From assembly GCA_905221605.1 (NCBI GenBank), contig CAJNDS010000502.1:204501-268500 (forward strand): DNA of 64,000 nt, read 5' to 3'. This stretch comes from Symbiodinium natans (Eukaryota > Sar > Dinophyceae > Suessiales > Symbiodiniaceae). Position numbers and translations under genes: made by a program. Below the pieces are notes generated by a model. It made no database searches. It was not told the DNA's origin and saw only the letters and a list, made by a program, of their open reading frames with translations. Positions 29,850 to 40,688 of this stretch are shown piece after piece; positions within the stretch are counted from its first letter, which is position 1; the number at the start of each line of letters is the position of its first letter.

Positions 29850-30400
29850 GCAAGTGCTGGGCCTAGTCACTTCTGGGTCTGCTGGAAGGTTGCAAGCAGT
29901 TCTTTACATCTCTTCTGGGCGTGCTGGCAAAGGCTCCGGCAGCCGTTTGCGGGGCCTAATCACTTCTAAGCCTTCTGGAGAAGTTTTAGGCAGCAGTTTA
30001 AATCTACTTACTGCTGGGCCTTCCGGAGAAGTTTTTCAGGCAGCCGTTTGAGAGGCCTAATTACTGCTAAGCCTTCCAGGGAAGGTTAAGGCAGCAGTTT
30101 GGAAAGCTCAATCACTTCTGGGCCTTTAGGCAACTGTTGGAACAGCAGTTTAAGACTTATTTCTAAGCCTTCAGAAGATGTTTAAGGTATCAGTCTAAGG
30201 TCTACTTACTGCTGGGCCTTTAGGAAAATTTTTTAGGCAGCAGTTGGACCCACTGCTGCGCCTTCCGGAGAAGTTTCAGGCAGTATTTCACGCAAGTTTG
30301 TCCGGCTAAACAAGCCGGAGACGCAGTTCCCTCACATTACCTCTAAACTGCTGCCTAAATTCTCCACCGAAGGTCCAGCAGGTCCAGGTATTAAGCCTAA
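29850..30400. repeat. Diverged minisatellite, both orientations
   Basis: Many irregular copies of the unit GGCAGCAGTTTAAGAGGCCT with CTGCTGGGCCTTC(C/T)GGAGAAG. Near 30340-30400 the unit appears in reverse orientation (CTAAACTGCTGCC). No coding function. Confidence 0.8.
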
Positions 30401-30411
30401 ACTGCTGCTCA

Positions 30412-30443
30412 TAACCCTTTTGGCTCAAGCTCTTTGGCTTAAG
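30412..30443 (+). other. Possible tandem relic of the dinoflagellate spliced leader
   Basis: TAACCCTTTTGGCTCAAG (30412-30429) matches the 3' part of the conserved dinoflagellate spliced leader at 16 of 18 positions. It is followed directly by CTCTTTGGCTTAAG, a second, shorter resemblance. Two leaders in a row are known in dinoflagellate genes derived from reinserted spliced mRNA. The match is short and could be chance in a TTTGGCTT-rich area. Confidence 0.35.
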
Positions 30444-30449
30444 CGCGTC

Positions 30450-31960
30450 TGCTTAAGGTGGTCAAGCTACAAGGAAGCCGTAAAAAGGGGTGGAATTCCG
30501 TTGCTAATTTGGGGCTTGCTGCCTAAACCCTTCCGGAAGGCTCAGAAGTAATTAGGCCTCTTAAAAGCATGAATCATGTCCAAAAAAAAACAAAAAATTG
30601 GGTTTATCGGTGAGCCTTGCGCCACGTGACTGCTATGCAAATGGGGAAGTGCTGCAACTTTCCGCTTTTTTCTGCCGGGCAAGCTTGGGTGGAAGCAAGA
30701 GGTGCTTTTTGGCTTTGGGGACTGAAAGGTCAAAGAGGACTTAAAGGGAGCCTTTGTCTTAAAGATAAGAGAGAAGAGATTTATTTTTTTAACCTTGAGT
30801 TGTTTTGTTTTTTGGATTTTGTTCTTAGAAATAAGGACTTAAGCTTTCCAGAGTCTTACTTCTCTGGTTTGAAGAAAAAATCTAAAAACAAGATTTAAGG
30901 AAGCTGGATTTAAGCCCTCTTTTCCCCTTCAGCCCTTCTTAAGCCTCTCCCCCCAGTTTAAGCCCTTTCTCAGACTTCTAGTTACCAAAGTTCTGAAAAC
31001 GGCCCAGCGGCTGGAAAGCAAATGGGTGTTACACATGATCTGCTTAAATGCTTTCTTTTTATTCGACACGCTCAAATTTGCAGACTGCTCTGCGATTTAC
31101 AATTATGGCAGCGTTAAAGCTTGTCTTGTTTGTTTTTGGAATCTGTTGCTGTGGTAATGCGACAACTGGCCACGGTTAGTGTAGAACACCTGCCTTTTGG
31201 CTTGCATAAGTTTAAGTTTTGTGTCAAAGATTGGCTGGTTGTTTTGCTTCGGAAGTGAAAAAGACCTGGTAAGAAACCCAAACAAACTTGCCTTGAAGAA
31301 CAATGCTGTATGTCTTCTCACTTAAGTGCGTTTTGACCTTCACAGTGTGCTTTCTTGCGGAACCAAATCAAGTTATGCATTTATAACTGTGTTGAAACCA
31401 TGAACACCGACGTTGAAATTCAAATCACCATCGAAACATGCTTACGCAATGAGTGCTTGGAAGAATGCCCTCCGAGCCTGGCTCAAGGGGAGCTCTGCAA
31501 ACGTCTTTCGCTTGAGAGTGAAAAGGTGTGATAGCTGCTTGCTTCCTGTGTGGTTGTGGGGCTTGGTAGTTTCCCTGATTCCCTGACCGTAAAATGCGCT
31601 TAGGCTGTTTTGACTTCTGACGTGCAGGGAGCTGCGACAGGTGTGGTAGGCGGTGTGCTTTGAAAAGCTCTGCCTCATCACTACGTGTTTGTGTGGGCTC
31701 CTTGCGCTCGCTTCGCAAGCGGGGAGAGAGCTCGACCCTCGAAATTTTTCAGGAAGATATTTGAGGACATGCAGGGTTGGGGAAGTTGGGAGAGGATGCT
31801 GATGTGGAGGACAATGGTCCGAATGATGAGTTTTGGCCAATCTGTTGTGCGCCTGGTGTAGATTACTGGGTCACCCAAAAAAGGGTGAGCGCAGAAGAAG
31901 AGGAACAAAAGGCCAAACATGTGTATGAACAGTCGATGTGGACTGTGAGGAGCTGCTGGA
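30450..31960. other. About 1.5 kb with no recognised gene
   Basis: AT-richer than its surroundings, with T and A runs near 30580-30890. Short ORFs on both strands show no known motifs. A plus-strand stretch at 31777-31986, ending just before the Copia remnant, could be decayed upstream pol sequence but shows no diagnostic motif. Confidence 0.45.
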
Positions 31961-31969
31961 AGGGATTGT

Positions 31970-32582
31970 TTGCCCAAAGAGGGTGAATCGCCGAGGAGGT
32001 ATGAACAACTGGTGCGTGTGGGAATTTTATTTCCACACCAAAGTCCCTCAGTCGTCACTCGCTGCATGCTCCGGGTCTGGATTCAACAACCTCCAGGTGT
32101 CAGGAACGACATGCTGTCATATGCTGTGGATAATTGCAGGAGTCGATATTTCCATGCAGATGCTAGTTTCGTGGCTGGAGAAAACGAGAAGAGTCACTCT
32201 GGTGCCGTGGTGGTGTGGGGTGATTGTCCGGTGATGTGGGCAACGCAAAGACAGTCAACGGTGGCGTTAAGTACTGCAGAAGCTGAGTCGCACGCGTCTT
32301 TTGAAGGGGCAACGATGATCCAGTCGTGTACTCCAACTATTGCTTCTTTAGTTGGAACAGTCGCTGCAAAAGGTTCTGTGTACAGATTCTGCATCAACAT
32401 GTTCAATTATTCAATATCCCGCTGGAAGCTGGAGGACAAGGCATCTACGGATTCGAGCCGCGGGTGTAAGGTCTCTGGTGGACCGTGGATACATGGTGAT
32501 TGCGCACCTTCGGGGTGAGTATATGCTGGCCGACCTGTTAACCAAGCTGATGAGTGGGCAAGTGTATGCCAGTGTATGCTAA
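31970..32582 (+). pseudogene. Copia-type (Ty1) pol 3' remnant: RNase H
   Basis: One frame encodes YFHADASFVAGENEKSHSGA, then WATQRQSTVALSTAEAES: the DADxAG-, SKKQxTVALSTxEAE-like core of Ty1/copia RNase H, with the first catalytic Asp near 32160 and the Glu near 32285. A second frame from 32352 continues with LCTDSASTCSIIQ and then AHLRGEYMLADLLTKLMSG, matching the usual copia ending. The frame change between them breaks the gene. Integrase and RT were not found upstream. Confidence 0.85.
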
Positions 32583-33200
32583 GCTGAAAGGCTTATGGGG
32601 CTTACAGATGCTGGTTCAAGGTACGGACTTGAAGAAGGCTACTATTGCTACGGCAGTTTTTTTGGTGGCTGCATCTTTTCAAGGTTTGGCTGAGAATCCC
32701 AGTGATGAGGAGCCTTCAACGCCTGGCATTTTCTGTTCCGAGGATGGTGTGTGCATGGTATCGAATACGTCTACGGCTGTGTTTCGGGCACAAGGGATTG
32801 AAAAGGTCCTAAATAATTTGGATCTCGCTGTGTATTTGGTGGTGATGACTTTAGGAGATGATCAGATTTGGTCTACAGCGACTTCGGCTGGCTGTGGGGC
32901 AGGAAAGTGGTGGTTCTCCCAATGAGTGCCACTTTGTACGCAACGGTGGGTGGGAACTGTATGCATGCAAGCAGTGACGCGATGTTCTGCGTTATTCGCA
33001 GCCCAGGGCAAGAACGGGGTGCAAACGCTGTGTTAGAAAGGACTGGGTTGTGGATGCTGAATATCTGGGAGAGGAACGGATTACTGTGTACATGTTCTTA
33101 TGGCTGCTGCCAATTCTGCAGATTTTGGCCAATGGTGCCAAGTCCAAACGTGTCCCAGAAATCTGAGACAGGGGGAGTGCGGAGATAGTACTTAGTACAA
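32583..33200 (+). pseudogene. Probable 3' tail of the Copia-like element
   Basis: Frames at 32554-32925 and 32868-33188 give plausible but unrecognised protein with a hydrophobic segment (ATAVFLVAASFQGLA). They are followed by ACAGGGGGAGTG at 33167-33178, which has the form of a polypurine tract before a 3' LTR. A matching LTR was not identified. Confidence 0.4.
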
Positions 33201-34033
33201 GGAATTTGGAAAAGGTAAGTTGATAGGTGAATTGAGGGTCAATGAACCTGCTGGAGACTTTGGCTCAAGATCGCCATGTGCCTGCCAGTGGAAAAGGTAG
33301 TGCCTTTCGGTTTTGTGTTTTTGGTTGGTCGGTCCAGGAGTAAAGGATTGGCAATTGCTTGGGTTGACATCTTTGGTTCCTTGTCCCCTTTGGGTTGCCT
33401 CCGTACCCTAAACCCTGGACCCTACAGGCCCTTCAACCCTGTGACTCCGGGACTTTGCCGAAGGGCTTTCCCCTTTCCAAAGGAAGGGCCTTGCCCTGAG
33501 CAGCTCCGAGAGCCCGCAGCAGTCAAAAGCAAATGCGGTGTGGGGTTAGGGTTTAGGGTTTAGGGTTCAGGGTTTAGGGTTTCGTCGATTTTGGTGAAGT
33601 CAGACCTGTTGAACCCGGCAGCCCTAAGCCCTACAGACCTTAAAGCCTATGCCACACCGATGCACCGGAGTCCTCGAGCCATCCGAAGCCGTGCAAAACC
33701 CAAAAACCCATACCAACCCGGAGAGACAACAAGCATACTCTACACCTTAAACGCCCTAAATCCTAAACCCTAGCACCCTAGACACCACATCCTAAACCCT
33801 GCATACTCTACACCGTAAACGCCCTACATCCTAAGCCCTAGACCCTTGCCCCTTTGCCTCGGTCGGCGTACGGTGAAAGGATTGGGTTCAGGGTCGAGGC
33901 TTTTAGGGCTGTGCGGGCTGTGCGGTCCAAAGCAAGATTCGTGAATTTCTGTTGGGTTCCAGGGTTCCTCTTCCTCCCCACTTTTTGCCCTCCGGGCCAT
34001 CGGACTTTAGCGGCCTCCAGGGTACAGACCTTG

Positions 34034-34290
34034 TGTCACATTGCAACATACACAACCCAATGCACGTAACTAGATATTGCAACATACACAACTCAATGCC
34101 CATAGCAAATCGTACTCCCTGCCCCCTGCTTTTTGCGATATTCTAACATCCCAATGCCCGCAACAAATTTTCACCCCGGCCCTTTGTGTATTGCAACATA
34201 CACAACTCAAAGCCCGCAACAAGTCGTACCGCCGTGCCACTTGATGTAACATACACAACCCAATATTCAAAACAAATCGTACCCCCTAGC
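34034..34290. repeat. Minisatellite, about 55-60 bp unit
   Basis: About four to five diverged copies of a unit containing TGCAACATACACAACTCAA and GCAACAAATCGTACC. No coding potential. Confidence 0.75.
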
Positions 34291-35140
34291 CGCCGCCTGG
34301 AATCTTGGCTAGCTTTCGTCGTTCTCAAGTCAAGGGTTTATACGGTACTTCCCCGGCTTGTTCAACCCGTCTAAAGTCCTATGCCCTAAATTCTAAACCC
34401 AAGCCCGAACCCCTAAACGCCCTAAACCCGAAACACTAAACCGCTGGTTAGGTGTACGAGTGCAGCAGACATGTCAAGCTCGGGGGGCCCTTTGGGCATT
34501 TCAGGCTTATTGGCGTCCCTGAGACACCAGAGCCCTTGCAGGGTTTAGGGTTTAGGGTTTAGGATTAGGGTTCCAGGTTTAGGGTTATTTTACCCCTGAA
34601 CCCTTAAGCTCCAAACGCCTGAGGCCCGCTACGTCACAGACAAAACCCCTCCGCCGGACAGATTTTTTCGGCTTGAAGCATCTCGACGCTATTCTTTTCC
34701 AAACCATTGCCGCGTGTGGGCCCCAGCTGGCTGGCTTGTATGCCTGGGGCGAAAACTTGAAACCCTAAACCCTAGACCTTAAACACTAAGAAGCCCTTGC
34801 GTAGTGTCGTAGTCCTTGTTTGAGCTGACGTTGCCCGTAAACCGTTTGAGAGCCCAACCCCAAAAAGCAAAACCCACGTTGTGACTGCAACACCGCTGAA
34901 GGCTTTCCGAGCCTTGGCAAACTGTGCAACCGATTTGGGGTCTTGTTCGTAGTAAGAATGTTTCGGGGGTGGAAAGACGTCGGATGTAGATTTTAAGGCT
35001 TCATGGCAATTTGTGCGCTCCAAAATGCCCCGAAACCTCCCTCAGACGGCAGTAGAACTACTTCGGGCTCAAACACGGGGAGCAACCTGGGCCCCCCGAA
35101 CACATCCAGAGCTCCAAAAGAACGATCGCTGAGGTCAGTG

Positions 35141-35227
35141 ATGGGAGGTCTTTCAATGTGGCGCCTGCACTTCGTGCTACTCGTTGGGGTAGCCTCAGGC
35201 CTCCGGGCTTTGGCTTGGGGAAATTAG
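35141..35227 (+). CDS. Signal-peptide-like ORF fragment
   Basis: ATG at 35141 followed by MGGLSMWRLHFVLLVGVASG and then LRALAWGN and a stop. A basic residue precedes a 13-residue hydrophobic core and an ALA-type cleavage context, as in a secretory signal peptide. It could be a first exon, but no donor or continuation can be proven. Confidence 0.25.
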   Translation: MGGLSMWRLHFVLLVGVASGLRALAWGN

Positions 35228-35992
35228 CCGAGTGAAGCGATAATCAGGCTTAGACAGGGTTGAGTTGGGGAATCTTTGGGGCTCTTCGAGTGCAATGAGC
35301 CACTCCCCCCCAAAACACCATGCGCCACACGGCAATGAAGACAGCCCGTTGGTGTTGAGAGAGCTTCCCCACCGTAGAGATCTATCTCTCTGCTGCAATG
35401 CGAATCCTAGGCTAAGCACTGTAAATCCTTTCTAAGTTCTGTTGCCAGGAGTCTAAACCCCAAACCCTTCCCAGAAGCTTCACAAAGGCCCCGAAGGGCC
35501 CCCGAATCAGCAGCGCCAGGTGAGCTGGGCCCGCGCCTCCGACTCTTGCAGGCGCGCGCGGTGATCGGTGAAGTACCCCAAACCCATATGGGAGATTCCC
35601 TACATGAGGTATTACATTGCTTCTCAAAAAGGGACCATAACTTGCGGAACCCAGCATTATCTGGATCTCTTTGGTCCATTGTAGAAGGGACGTCCTCAAC
35701 TTGGAGGTCTCTGGGGCCTCCCCTCCTTAAGGGAGCAACCCTAAACCTTAAACTCGCTCAGCAATTTCACAATGAGGGCTTTGAAGGTGGGTTGGGGTTC
35801 TCGAATTTTAGGGCTCATGTGGTTTCAGAGTTTTGGAGTTTTGGGGTTTACCAGCTGCCCCTGGGCTTCAGCCTTCAGCCTCTGACAAAGACAAGTCGCT
35901 CTTTTGTAGTGGATTGGGCTTTTTTTTCGTTCACGATATTCCCGTGCAAATGCGCTAAAAGAACAGTTTTCGGGTACCCTTGTGGAGCCAAG

Positions 35993-36028
35993 GCTTCCAA
36001 CAGCAGTGGCAACGCCACTGCCTCCCAG
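35993..36028 (+). CDS. Exon-like island, 36 nt
   Basis: Bordered by AAG on the left and a GC-type donor (CAG/GCGCGC) on the right. Encodes ASNSSGNATASQ with two N-glycosylation sequons, similar in character to the islands at 45290 and 46295. Single copy, so unproven. Confidence 0.25.
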
Positions 36029-37205
36029 GCGCGCTGCGCCGTTCCTCCGGTCCCTGGCAAGCCTTAAGCCCTTTCTAAACCCGATATAAACCCTACAGAA
36101 ACCCTGTATAGCGTATACGCCATATATGAGACCTATAAAACCCTATGCAAAACCTATAAACCCTCAACCCCCCAGTTGTTTCGGTTCCCAGAACATCGGG
36201 CTGCTTTGCGGCACCGGCAAGGTTCGAGCTTGTGCATGCTTCGGGTTTCGGTTTCAGGTGGGGTGCTTGTGGTAGTCTTTTTTGTTGGGTAGCAGGGCTC
36301 ATTGAAGTTGGTAAACCCTAGTTCGGCCCCTCAGCCCCCAAGGCCTTGTGCAAACAAGATTCCGAAAGAGGGAAATCGGTGGGAGGCCGTGCAAACTTTC
36401 GCGCAGCAAACGCCTTTTCCCGCCGCCTGGGCTGCATTGAGGGTTGCAGGATTCAGGGTTGAACTGTTCAGGCCTCAACATGCTCCAAGCTTTGCCAAAG
36501 CGCCTCTACATGTTCTGAAACTAGGGGGCTTGAGGTTTCGGGGCTGAACAGGGTTTGAACAGGGTGTACGGCTTAGTTTTTGGGGCTTAATGGACTGAAC
36601 AGGGTTTAAGTGTTTAGGTGAATAGCCTAGACCCCCAGAGCCAAAAGCCCAGCCAACGGAGAAAGGAATCTGCACAACACGAACCTCGCTTGCCTCGGGG
36701 GTGGAGCTAAGATTCTTGACCTCTACCATGCTATACTCCTTTCAGTTTCAGGTGTAGGGTTCCAGAAACGAACCCATGGTTCCTAAACCCTGAAACCATG
36801 GGTTCTCGTTAGGGTCCGAAGGAAGCAGGTGTCCCTTGGCAATCGTGTTTTCAAGGCTACGATTGGTGGGAGATCAGGCACCTCAAGAGCCCCAAAACCC
36901 TCAAAACCCGTAGAGCCCTTACAGCCCTTAAAGCCCTTAAAGCCCTTGAAGCCCTTAAAACCCTTAAGGCCCTTACAAGCCTTAAAACCCTTAACGCCCT
37001 TAAAACCCTTGAAACCCTTGAACCCTTAAACCCCTGAAAACCCCCGAAACCGGGACAGGCTCCATAAAGGTCTGGGTTTTTTTGAAAGTGCAGGCCCTGT
37101 CGAGTCCTCGAGGCGTTTCATGCTGGTTTCGGGTCTAGGGTTCAGGGTCGAGGGTTCAACGAACCCGAATCCCAAGAGAGCAAAAGGCTTGCCTGGTGTG
37201 CTTGA

Positions 37206-37365
37206 CAGGAGCCCTAAACCCTAAACCCTAAACCCGAAATCCTAAACCCTAAGCCCGAAACCCGAAACCCCAAACCCTAAACCCTAAACCCTAAACCCGA
37301 AACCCTAAACCCGAAACCCTAAACACCAAACCCTAAACCCTAAACCCTAAACCCTAAACCCTACC
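37206..37365. repeat. Telomere-like (CCCTAAA)n array
   Basis: About 20 units, mainly CCCTAAA with CCCGAAA variants. C-rich strand on plus. Lies 140 bp left of the split-repeat retroelement. Confidence 0.95.
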
Positions 37366-37501
37366 TGGTATCCTTGACAGGAATCCTGCTTCGCTGCTTG
37401 CCCGGATCTTGCCCTGGTCAACAGCAGCTTTGGGTCCATCTACGAGCCTCGGCGGAGGTTCAAGGGGCCCTTGGCCCTTGAGGGTTTAGGGTTTTAGGGT
37501 T

Positions 37502-37664
37502 GAAGGGGATATTGTTGGGCGAGCGTGCCTGATCCCACAAGCTTTCCTGCAGGCGCAGTGTAATCAGGATGTGTAGTCGCGCAGCTGCTAACCGTCAACT
37601 GTGCTGATATACCGGGGCTCAAGCTCCATATCAGCCGGGAACACTTGTAGCTGCCTTTCGATGG
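37502..37664 (+). repeat. Split direct repeat A1
   Basis: Starts GAAGGGGATATTGTTGGGCG right after a TTTAGGG-type run and ends CCTTTCGATGG. One mismatch (T/C) to A2 at 40509-40671. Confidence 0.95.
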
Positions 37665-37764
37665 TGGTTGGGTCTTGATTTTCTGTTTGGGGCGCTTGCG
37701 GAGTACATGGACATCCGCCGCAGGAGCCTTTGACAGGCAACGAGAGGCCTGACCCTCAACAGCG

Positions 37765-40092
37765 ATGCACGCTTCGCCGTCCAAGTTACGGCGTGACTTT
37801 GCTCGATGTTGGGCGAGGAGGAGGCGCTTGCAAGCTCAGTTGAACAACTGGTCTTGGCATCAACAGCTTCGAGCTTTGTTAACTTCTGGCAGCGACGTCT
37901 TTTCCACTTACTTCAAGACTTGGTTGGACAGTGGCGTGCAGCGAAATGGACGGCAACGGAACCTGCTGCCCGTGCCCTCTGTTGCCGAGTGGGACTTTGA
38001 CGTGGAGCTGCCGAAAAGTGCAGAGTCCGCTGCTTTGCTTCTGCTCAACGCGTGCCTGGCCGCACTCAATGTCATGGCCGATCACTTGCGCCCACGGCCC
38101 GACAGTGCACACTGCCGGCGCCGCCCAACTGGAGCACAGCGTGTTGTCCAGGAGCATGTGGCGAAGCGATGTGCACGTTTTCTGCGCGAGCTGGACGTCT
38201 ACTGCAGCGGCTGCTTGAAATGGGTGGGGGCTTTCTCGCACTTTGCGACACAACCTGCAAACAAGTACCCCGCGATGCAGGCAGAAGCTGTGGACGTACC
38301 GCTGAAGGCTGGCACCATTCAGGACGACCTGGTTCAGGCTATGAGTTCTGCAGGTGGCATAATGGAGTGTTTGCCAGACTTGAACGATATCAGTGCTCCT
38401 TGTGGGGCGCAGACGGACGAGTATGCAAAGCTTGTGCTGAGACTCCTAGCTTGTGGCAAGTTGCGCTTGCGCCGCGAAGTCAAAGGCTTGGGAGAGGTGT
38501 TTTGCGTCAACAAGTCGACGGCCGGCAGGCAGCGCGAGATTTGGAACGGTGCCAAGGTCTCAGCAGCTGCCCGGCGCCCTCCTCCTCCCGCCAAGCTGGC
38601 AAATCCCTCATGCTTCGTGGACTTGGAGTTTGGGGCTGGCGAAGACATATACATGTCAAAAAGGGATGTCCAAACGTGTTTTGATGTCCTACAGGCGCCC
38701 GAGGCCCTACAGCAATACTTCGGCAGGCCACCGGTGACGCTGGACCAACTCAGCCGTGCAGGCGCTGCGTCAGTCGATGAGCTTCGGCGCTACGTGGTGG
38801 ATGTTGGAGACAGACCGTTGTCGCCGCACGACAAAGTGTATCCAGCAAGCACTGTGTGGCCAATGGGCTTCAGCTGGAGCTCGTGTGTGGCTCAGGCTAG
38901 CACTGTCGCTTGCTGTCGCGAAGCAGGTGTGCCAGACTGTGCTTTCATGACTATGGAAGATCCCCCTCCTTGTGGCTGTGAGGCATGTGGTGTGGCTACT
39001 GATGACACCTTCTTCATTCACAGAAGCTTGGCTCTCGGACGTGACCGCTTGAAGAAGTTGGACATGGTGTTAGAAGACCGAGGGATGCCCAAGAATGCTG
39101 ACAAGGACGTCACGCTCGACTCGTCGATGACGGCTCTTGGGTGTGAGCTCACCGTGTCTCCTCCTGCCGCTGAGCCGAACACTGCGAAGTTGATCACGCT
39201 CTTTGCTGCACTGCTGGACTTGCTTGTGAGAGGTCGTGCTTCACCGCGAGCCCTCAACAGACTCCTGGGCCTGGTTCAATGGTTCTGCCTTTTATGCAGA
39301 CCCATGTTCAGCGTTTTCAGTGATGTCTATGCTTTCGTGCGAGGCGAGCCAGACGATCGGGAAGTTGCTCTGCCAGAAGACGTGCGGACTGAGCTGGTTG
39401 TGGTTGCCTGCCTAGTGCCACTCATGGGAGCTGACGTGGGTAGAAGTTTCCTGCCCATGCTCACCGCGTGCGATGCTGCGCCCGAGTACGGTTTCGGGGT
39501 GAGCTACTGGCCCTGTTCCGTGCGCACGGCTGCTTCAATCGGCTTGCTGTCAGAAAGGCGCGGTGACTACGTGCGGCTTTTTCCGGACCCTGGTGAGGAG
39601 CCTTGCAAAGACCGATTGGGGCAGCCTCATGTGCTGCCCATCAGGAAGGGGCGCTTTCGCGTAGCAGTCAGTGCCAGGGCTCGTTGGAGTGCTCACTCAA
39701 GCACGCTAGAAGCTCACGGTCTGCTGCTCGCCACAAAATGGCTTCTGAGGACAGCAAAGCATTTCCATCACCGACTGGTTGTCTTGATAGATGCAAAAGC
39801 CATTCTTGGAGCAGCCTGCAAGGGCCGAAGCTCTGCTAGGACTCTGCGTGGTATCATGAGACAGCTTGGTTCGTTGTTGCTTGCCACAAACTCGCTCCTC
39901 AGGCTGGTGTATATCCCCTCGGAGCACAACCCGGCTGATGCACCCAGCCGGGGTCGCCGGAAGAGACGGCAAGCTCAATTCCGGAAGCAGTCTCATAAAG
40001 CACATGTGGTGGAGCCAGCGCTTGTGAGTCGCGTGAGGCAGGTGGCTTCAAGCGTACAAACTTTGCAAGAAGTGTGGGGTCCAAGCTTGTGA
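37765..40092 (+). CDS. DIRS-type reverse transcriptase and RNase H
   Basis: 775 codons from the first ATG after A1. Residues 1-240 are unrecognised, with a possible CSGC pair near 147-150. RT palm: motif A KRDVQTCFDVL 299-309 (D301), motif B WPMGFSWSS 365-373, motif C ATDDTFF 411-417 (D413, D414). RNase H follows directly: D570 in TACDAAPEYGFGVSYW, E649 in STLEAHGLLLATKWL, D676 in VVLIDAKAILGAA, and the DIRS/Ty3-style ending YIPSEHNPADAPSRG (716-730). All catalytic acids are present and the frame is open, so the enzyme may be active. The role is reverse transcription of the element RNA. Gag and tyrosine recombinase are absent from the element. Confidence 0.93.
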   Translation: MHASPSKLRRDFARCWARRRRLQAQLNNWSWHQQLRALLTSGSDVFSTYFKTWLDSGVQRNGRQRNLLPVPSVAEWDFDVELPKSAESAALLLLNACLAALNVMADHLRPRPDSAHCRRRPTGAQRVVQEHVAKRCARFLRELDVYCSGCLKWVGAFSHFATQPANKYPAMQAEAVDVPLKAGTIQDDLVQAMSSAGGIMECLPDLNDISAPCGAQTDEYAKLVLRLLACGKLRLRREVKGLGEVFCVNKSTAGRQREIWNGAKVSAAARRPPPPAKLANPSCFVDLEFGAGEDIYMSKRDVQTCFDVLQAPEALQQYFGRPPVTLDQLSRAGAASVDELRRYVVDVGDRPLSPHDKVYPASTVWPMGFSWSSCVAQASTVACCREAGVPDCAFMTMEDPPPCGCEACGVATDDTFFIHRSLALGRDRLKKLDMVLEDRGMPKNADKDVTLDSSMTALGCELTVSPPAAEPNTAKLITLFAALLDLLVRGRASPRALNRLLGLVQWFCLLCRPMFSVFSDVYAFVRGEPDDREVALPEDVRTELVVVACLVPLMGADVGRSFLPMLTACDAAPEYGFGVSYWPCSVRTAASIGLLSERRGDYVRLFPDPGEEPCKDRLGQPHVLPIRKGRFRVAVSARARWSAHSSTLEAHGLLLATKWLLRTAKHFHHRLVVLIDAKAILGAACKGRSSARTLRGIMRQLGSLLLATNSLLRLVYIPSEHNPADAPSRGRRKRRQAQFRKQSHKAHVVEPALVSRVRQVASSVQTLQEVWGPSL

Positions 40093-40386
40093 TGTGCTCG
40101 GCTGTCTTTACATTTTTGTGGAATTCAAGTCTCGCCTACACTCAACTGCGGGGCACCGGGAACTGCGTGGAGGCAGAGGTTTCTATAGCCTTGCGTTTGT
40201 TGATGGCAAAACAGGGTTCTGTGCTTCGCAGAGTGAGTAACCACGGTCTGTGCCTGCCGTGAAGTGCCGACCGGCAGCGCTAGCGTTTAGCGCAGACTTG
40301 CGACCTGGTGCTTGGCTACGATCCCGGCTGGAAACAAGTCCTTTTGTTAATGACTACGGCGTTCTCGCGCCAGCTGCTTGGTGTTT

Positions 40387-40508
40387 GGGTGTTATTGCTT
40401 CTTTGGATGCCAGAAGGCATGCCTGAGATGTGCAAGCATTCTCTATCATCAGGCGAGCGAAAATGAGCATGCCGTCAGCAAGGCTACACAAGCGGTGACA
40501 CCAACAAT
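40387..40508 (+). repeat. Split direct repeat B1
   Basis: GGGTGTTATTGCTTCTTTGG ... CACCAACAAT; identical as far as I can read to B2 at 40689-40810. Abuts A2 with no spacer. Confidence 0.95.
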
Positions 40509-40671
40509 GAAGGGGATATTGTTGGGCGAGCGTGCCTGATCCCACAAGCTTTCCTGCAGGCGCAGTGTAATCAGGATGTGTAGTCGCGCAGCTGCTAACC
40601 GTCAACTGTGCTGATATACCGGGGCCCAAGCTCCATATCAGCCGGGAACACTTGTAGCTGCCTTTCGATGG
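40509..40671 (+). repeat. Split direct repeat A2
   Basis: Second copy of A1, fused to B1 on the left and separated from B2 by about 17 bp of C/G-rich sequence on the right. Confidence 0.95.
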
Positions 40672-40688
40672 CCCGCCCGGCCCACCCA

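Larger units (their letters stand above)
33200..37200. other. Gene-poor DNA with scattered CCCTAAA motifs and possible tiny exons
   Basis: Degenerate telomere-like words (CCTAAACCC, TTTAGGG) recur throughout, with clearer runs at 33541-33583, 33745-33850 and 34530-34575. Two exon-like islands are noted separately (35141-35227, 35993-36028). At 36895-37030 the sequence becomes a CCCTTAAAGCC-type degenerate tandem repeat. No complete gene seen. Confidence 0.6.

Noticed and set aside
37206-37365. True chromosome end at a CCCTAAA array
   Set aside because: Unique and coding DNA continues on both sides, and many such arrays occur in both orientations; they are internal.
40093-40386. Tyrosine recombinase after the RT/RNase H ORF
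   Set aside because: The interval is only 294 bp, and the visible frames (ending near HGLCLP) lack the R...HxxR...Y pattern.
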